A DNA stretch of 9,120 nt from Spirochaetota bacterium (GTDB taxonomy: Bacteria > Spirochaetota > Spirochaetia > Treponematales > UBA12059), in the NCBI GenBank assembly GCA_029565815.1, contig JAKQNL010000348.1:1-9120 (forward strand). Reading direction: 5' to 3'. Shown here piece after piece: positions 5,749 to 9,120 of this stretch (the stretch's first letter is position 1; each line of letters starts with the position of its first letter). A program made the position numbers and the translations under genes. The notes beneath the pieces are model-generated. The model did not search any database. It was not told the origin of the DNA and saw only the letters and a list, made by a program, of their open reading frames with translations.

Positions 5749-7950
5749 ATGGCATACATAAAGACAATATTCCGTGAAAACTTTCTCTACTATGCAAGCT
5801 ATGTGATAAAGGACCGGGCCATCCCGGATCTTGAAGACGGGCTCAAGCCTGTGCAGCGCCGCATCATGCATACGTTGTTCGAGGCCGACGACGGAAAATT
5901 CCACAAGGTCGCCAATATAGTCGGCTCATGCATGAAGTACCATCCGCACGGTGATGCATCCATCTATTCGGCTTTGGTGGTGCTTGCGAACAAGGATCTG
6001 TTTATAGACAAGCAGGGAAACTTTGGCAACCTGTTTACCGGTGACGAAGCTTCTGCGGCTCGATACATCGAGTGTAGGGCTACCGCTTTATCCAAGGATG
6101 TGTTCTTCAATCCAAAAATCACCGAGTATCAGGATAGCTACGACGGCCGTAACCGAGAGCCGGTTGTTTTTCCGGCAAAACTTCCCGTTGTGATTTTAAC
6201 CGGCGCGGAAGGCATTGCGGTTGGCATGAGCACTAAAATACTTCCCCACAATCCGCTGGAAGTGATTGAAGCCGAGATTGCGTGCCTTCGGGGCAAGAAG
6301 TTTCGCCTCCTGCCGGATTTTCCTACCGCTGGCATCGTCGATGCGTCCCAGTACGAGGACGGCCAGGGTAAAGTTCGAGTACGAGCCGCCTTGGACTTAA
6401 GCGACCCAAAGCGCATTGTTATACGAGAATTACCCTTTGGCGTAACCACGGAAAGCCTTATAGCAAGCGTGGAAAAAGCGGCAAAGACCGGCAGGCTTAA
6501 AATAGCTTCCATTAGCGACTATACAACCGACAAAGTGGAGATAGAGGTAAAGCTTGCCCGCGGCGTGTACGCTCAGGAAACCGTCGATGCGCTCTACGCA
6601 TTTACCCAGTGCGAGCAGAGCATCTACTGTAATCTTTTAGTAATACGTGACGGCCAGCCGGAACAGATGACGGTTACGCAGGTGGTGGAGTACCACGCAA
6701 AATCGTTATTGGGTATTCTTAAAAAAGAGCTTGAGCTTGAAATACGCGAACTGCTCGATGACATCCATGCGCGCACCCTAGAGCGCATTTTTATAGAAGA
6801 GCGGGTCTATAAAGCCATAGAAAATAAAAAGACCCAAGAGGCTGTGAACAAGGCGGTGTTTGACGGGCTTAAGCCGTTTGCCCAAGAGATCAAGCGGGAT
6901 GTTAGCCTCGAAGACATAGAGCGGCTGTTGAAGATACCCATTAGGCGCATATCGCTCTATGACATAGAAAAAGCCAGGGCGGAAATGGACCGGCTTAAGG
7001 CTAAGCTGAAGGAAGCCAGGCACCACCTAGCCCACCTGGTGGATTATGGTATTGCGTGCCTAGAAAGCATTGCGGCAAAGCTAAAGGACAACTGGAAACG
7101 CAAGACCGTGGTGGAATCGTTTGAGAAAGTCGACATGAAAGAAGCTGCAAAACGCGACATCGCCATACGCTACGATAGGCAGGCTGGCTATGTAGGATCT
7201 AGCGTATCCGGCGGCGAATTCTTGTTTAACGCGTCTCCTTTTGACAGGCTTTTGGTAATACGGCGCAACGCGATTTATTCCGTGGTGGACTTGCCGGAGC
7301 GCTTGTTCGTAGACAAAGACATGGCGTACTGTGCCATCGCAGACAAGGATGCCCTGTCCAGCGTTGTGTTCACCGTGGTATATAAAGATAGCAAAAACGG
7401 CTCTGCATACATCAAACGTTGCACTATAGAAGCGTGGATCAACAACAAGGATTACCAGCTTATTCCGGAAAACAGCCAGCTCTTATGGTTTACCGCAGAA
7501 CCACGCAAAGCCTTCTCCCTGCACTATGCGGCAAAGGCCAGGTTGCGTAAAGACCATGAAACATTCCGTGTGGAAGATTATCCAACCAAGGGCCTAAAAG
7601 CTCTTGGCGTTCGTCTGTCAACCAAAGAAGCGACGGAAGTGCTAGGCTTGGACGATAGCAATCTCTTTGATGCTGTAGAAACTAAAAAGAGAGCAAGCGC
7701 AGCTCAAAAAGCGGATGCAAGTCCAAAAACGAAAGCTACTGCCACGGCAGAAAGAACTACTAAGGCGGCACGTGGCACAAAGCCTTCTAAGGCGGCTGCT
7801 ACAAAAAAGGCAAGCAAAAGCACGGTAGCTACATCTGCAGGAACCGCAAAAAAAACAGCCAAGAAGCCGGAGGCTCCAGCCAAAGATGCAGCAACAGGAA
7901 AGGCATCGGGCGGGCTTTTGGATAAGGCGAACAAAAAGCGTAAGGGCTAG
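5749..7950 (+). CDS. parC: DNA topoisomerase IV subunit A with histone H1-like tail
   Basis: DNA-cleaving subunit of topoisomerase IV, 733 residues. The breakage-reunion domain opens with FRENFLYYASYVIKDRAIPD and GLKPVQRRIM. It has MKYHPHGDASIYSAL (62-76), the catalytic tyrosine Y106 after R105 (AARYIECR), and GAEGIAVGMSTKILPHN at 152-168. The coiled-coil gate region is at about 395-435. Motif wording (HPHGDASI, KILPHN) is close to the Bacteroidetes-type ParC. No GyrA box (QRRGGKG type) is seen in the C-terminal half and the beta-pinwheel looks short and degenerate, which supports ParC over GyrA. From residue 645 to the end runs an 89-residue low-complexity tail with about 21 Lys, 4 Arg, 24 Ala and only 5 acidic residues, like a histone H1 tail. 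It probably binds DNA non-specifically. A G-rich ribosome site (GGGCGGGGG) lies in the 11-nt gap after parE. The next gene starts 3 nt after the stop, so all three genes are likely one transcript. Confidence 0.93.
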   Translation: MAYIKTIFRENFLYYASYVIKDRAIPDLEDGLKPVQRRIMHTLFEADDGKFHKVANIVGSCMKYHPHGDASIYSALVVLANKDLFIDKQGNFGNLFTGDEASAARYIECRATALSKDVFFNPKITEYQDSYDGRNREPVVFPAKLPVVILTGAEGIAVGMSTKILPHNPLEVIEAEIACLRGKKFRLLPDFPTAGIVDASQYEDGQGKVRVRAALDLSDPKRIVIRELPFGVTTESLIASVEKAAKTGRLKIASISDYTTDKVEIEVKLARGVYAQETVDALYAFTQCEQSIYCNLLVIRDGQPEQMTVTQVVEYHAKSLLGILKKELELEIRELLDDIHARTLERIFIEERVYKAIENKKTQEAVNKAVFDGLKPFAQEIKRDVSLEDIERLLKIPIRRISLYDIEKARAEMDRLKAKLKEARHHLAHLVDYGIACLESIAAKLKDNWKRKTVVESFEKVDMKEAAKRDIAIRYDRQAGYVGSSVSGGEFLFNASPFDRLLVIRRNAIYSVVDLPERLFVDKDMAYCAIADKDALSSVVFTVVYKDSKNGSAYIKRCTIEAWINNKDYQLIPENSQLLWFTAEPRKAFSLHYAAKARLRKDHETFRVEDYPTKGLKALGVRLSTKEATEVLGLDDSNLFDAVETKKRASAAQKADASPKTKATATAERTTKAARGTKPSKAAATKKASKSTVATSAGTAKKTAKKPEAPAKDAATGKASGGLLDKANKKRKG
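7681..7947 (+). other. Lys/Ala/Thr-rich H1-like tail of ParC (residues 645-733)
   Basis: This segment of parC encodes a disordered, strongly basic stretch with repeated K-A, K-T and KK units (TKAARGTKPSKAAATKKASK, KKTAKKPEAPAK) and ends NKKRKG. It carries no aromatic residue and only one valine and two leucines, so it should not fold. Similar tails occur in bacterial histone H1-like proteins. Its DNA has several A-runs, including A6 at 7803-7808 and A8 at 7848-7855. Confidence 0.85.
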
Positions 7951-7953
7951 GCA

Positions 7954-9042
7954 ATGCTGGAATATCTTGCAAAAGAACGTGTAGCCGTTCTTGATGCCAT
8001 GGATAAAGGTCTTGCATCTTCCATGGACGGCTTACCCTTTGGTCCGCTTGCTATCGATATGGGTCAACGCCTTCTGGATTACAGTAAGCGCGGGAAAACC
8101 ATTCGCGGTTGTCTCGTGCGCCTAGGTTTTGAGCTATGCGGCGGCGATACGTCGGACCTTGTGCTTGCTAAGGCCTGCGCGGATGCAGGAGCAGCGATGG
8201 AACTCTTCCAGTCCGGTCTCCTTATTCACGATGATATTATGGATCGCGACGACACCCGTCGGGGTTCACCAACTATCCATGTTGCATACAAAATTGCGTT
8301 GGCTGATTTTGGCGCATCGGAATCGGATCACAACGGGCAGTCTTTAGCTATCTGCATGGGCGACATTGCGTACTTTGTTGCCTTTTCCATGCTGACCAGG
8401 CTTACTGCTCCTATGGATCGCGTTCAGAACGTACTGCGTTTGGCTGCCGACGAGCTTAGCCTGGTTTGTGTTGCGCAAGCTCGCGATGTAGCCAACGGAT
8501 GCGGTACCGGGCTTTTTGGTCAGCCTGGAGAACCGAGCGAAGCGGACATACTGTCGCTATACCGGAAAAAAACAGGCCGCTATACCTTTAGCCTGCCGTT
8601 GGCCATGGGCGCAAACTTGGCTGGATCTTCAGCTCAAGCTCGACGTGCCCTGGAAGATGCTGGCGAACTTTTGGGTGTTGCGTTCCAGTTAAAGGACGAC
8701 GAGTTGGGCATACTTGCAGACCAGGTTGCGCTTGGAAAGCCCCTTGGCTCCGACCTTCGCGAGGACAAAAAGACCTTGATCCGACAGCGGCTCCTTGCTC
8801 ATCCTGCTACCAATTCTACAGTCAAAGCCATTTTCGGAAAACCGGATGCAGCCAAGTCGGAACTGGACATGGTACGCGCAGAAGCGCAGCGCTTGGGCAT
8901 CATGGATGACATACGATACATTATGGCCCAATACAGCCAGAATGCTCTTGCATGCGCATCGCTGGTCCTTAAAGCTGCCCCAGGAGCTTCCGCGGATGTG
9001 TTCTGGCAGCTTGCGCAGTACAATCTGGCCAGAACCAAATAA
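7954..9042 (+). CDS. trans-Polyprenyl diphosphate synthase (IspA/IspB-type family)
   Basis: Cytosolic or membrane-associated enzyme that condenses isopentenyl diphosphate units onto an allylic primer to give a longer all-trans prenyl diphosphate. The family marks are in order: GKTIR (47-51, IPP-binding Lys/Arg), the first Asp-rich motif HDDIMDRDDTRRG (D93, D94, D97), KKTGRYTFSLPL, the second Asp-rich region FQLKDDELG (D248, D249), and GKPLGSDLREDKKTL. The second motif has Gly where the third Asp of DDxxD would be, a variant also seen in other bacterial members. The residue five before the first motif is Gly, not a bulky aromatic, which does not suggest a block at C15. The product length (C20 or longer, for example for quinone or undecaprenyl-type lipids) cannot be fixed from sequence. 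At 362 residues it is somewhat longer than usual. It starts 3 nt after parC, with its AAGGG ribosome site inside the parC end, so it is co-transcribed with topoisomerase IV. Confidence 0.9.
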   Translation: MLEYLAKERVAVLDAMDKGLASSMDGLPFGPLAIDMGQRLLDYSKRGKTIRGCLVRLGFELCGGDTSDLVLAKACADAGAAMELFQSGLLIHDDIMDRDDTRRGSPTIHVAYKIALADFGASESDHNGQSLAICMGDIAYFVAFSMLTRLTAPMDRVQNVLRLAADELSLVCVAQARDVANGCGTGLFGQPGEPSEADILSLYRKKTGRYTFSLPLAMGANLAGSSAQARRALEDAGELLGVAFQLKDDELGILADQVALGKPLGSDLREDKKTLIRQRLLAHPATNSTVKAIFGKPDAAKSELDMVRAEAQRLGIMDDIRYIMAQYSQNALACASLVLKAAPGASADVFWQLAQYNLARTK

Positions 9043-9051
9043 CCGTCAGAC

Positions 9052-9080
9052 TTGACTCTTTTTTGCAGCTTTGCTATATT
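9052..9080 (+). promoter_or_regulatory. Strong sigma-70-type promoter of the tRNA gene
   Basis: TTGACT (9052-9057) and TATATT (9075-9080) match 5/6 and 5/6 of the consensus at the ideal 17-nt spacing. The predicted start near 9087 gives a leader of about 17 nt before the tRNA. The stretch after the -10 box (CGTCCCG) is GC-rich, like the discriminators of stable-RNA promoters under stringent control, though such control is only inferred here. Confidence 0.8.
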
Positions 9081-9103
9081 CGTCCCGTTCCTGAAAAGGA
9101 CAT

Positions 9104-9120
9104 TCCCCTGTAGCTCAGTT
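9104..9120 (+). tRNA. tRNA gene, 5' end only (possibly tRNA-Asn)
   Basis: The last 17 bases read TCCCCTG-TA-GCTC-AGTT: a 7-base acceptor strand, U8-A9, the D-stem GCUC and the A14-G15 start of the D-loop. The gene is cut by the right edge, so the anticodon is not visible. A 5' U followed by CCCCUG is reminiscent of bacterial tRNA-Asn, but identity cannot be proven. The strong promoter just upstream supports a real stable-RNA gene. Confidence 0.75.

Noticed and set aside
7704..7934. Minus-strand hydrophobic frame (Ala/Val/Phe-rich, membrane-protein-like) opposite the ParC tail
   Set aside because: It is the reverse complement of Lys/Ala/Thr codons, which gives Phe, Leu, Ala and Val by chance. 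No independent start signal is seen.
5749..7950. Gyrase subunit A instead of ParC
   Set aside because: No GyrA box is visible, the C-terminal domain is short, and the motif wording and the adjacent short ParE fit topoisomerase IV. A decisive check is whether separate gyrA/gyrB genes exist elsewhere in the genome.

Overview
The window looks like a stretch of bacterial core chromosome from a flagellated spirochete, most likely a Treponema-like member of the Spirochaetota with fairly balanced base composition. This assignment is an inference from three things: the style of the topoisomerase IV subunits, the fliS/flgN-like pair preceded by a sigma-28-type promoter, and the A/T-rich CTCTAAA hairpins between genes. 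No mobile element, CRISPR array, rRNA or prophage gene is visible. Codon and base usage look similar across all genes, so there is no sign of recent transfer.

Left part, all on the minus strand (reading right to left from about 3.8 kb): a small protein with a C-terminal J-domain (GTG start at 3794), then fliS (start 3181) with a FlgN-like chaperone gene 13 nt behind it, then the 5' three quarters of polA (start 2138), which runs off the left edge at polymerase motif A. Two hairpins sharing a CTCTAAA/TTTAGAG stem lie directly after the stop codons of the J-domain gene and the flgN-like gene, and separate these units. A sigma-28-like promoter precedes fliS, which fits late flagellar control.

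Right part, all on the plus strand: a tight three-gene operon of parE, parC and a trans-polyprenyl diphosphate synthase. Gaps are 11 and 3 nt. It diverges from the J-domain gene across an intergenic region of about 130 nt that carries -10-like boxes on both strands. The operon ends at 9042. A near-consensus sigma-70 promoter follows, and then the first 17 nt of a tRNA gene (tRNA-Asn-like 5' end) cut by the right edge.

The genes cover DNA replication and repair (PolA), chromosome decatenation (ParE/ParC), flagellin and hook-protein chaperoning (FliS, FlgN-like), isoprenoid chain elongation and translation. I do not see an unmistakably new system. The points most worth a second look are the topoisomerase IV: an 89-residue histone H1-like Lys/Ala/Thr tail on ParC, a Gln in place of the Asp of the EGDSA TOPRIM motif of ParE, and non-canonical residues at all four classical quinolone-contact positions. 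Also notable are possible leaderless starts of parE and polA.
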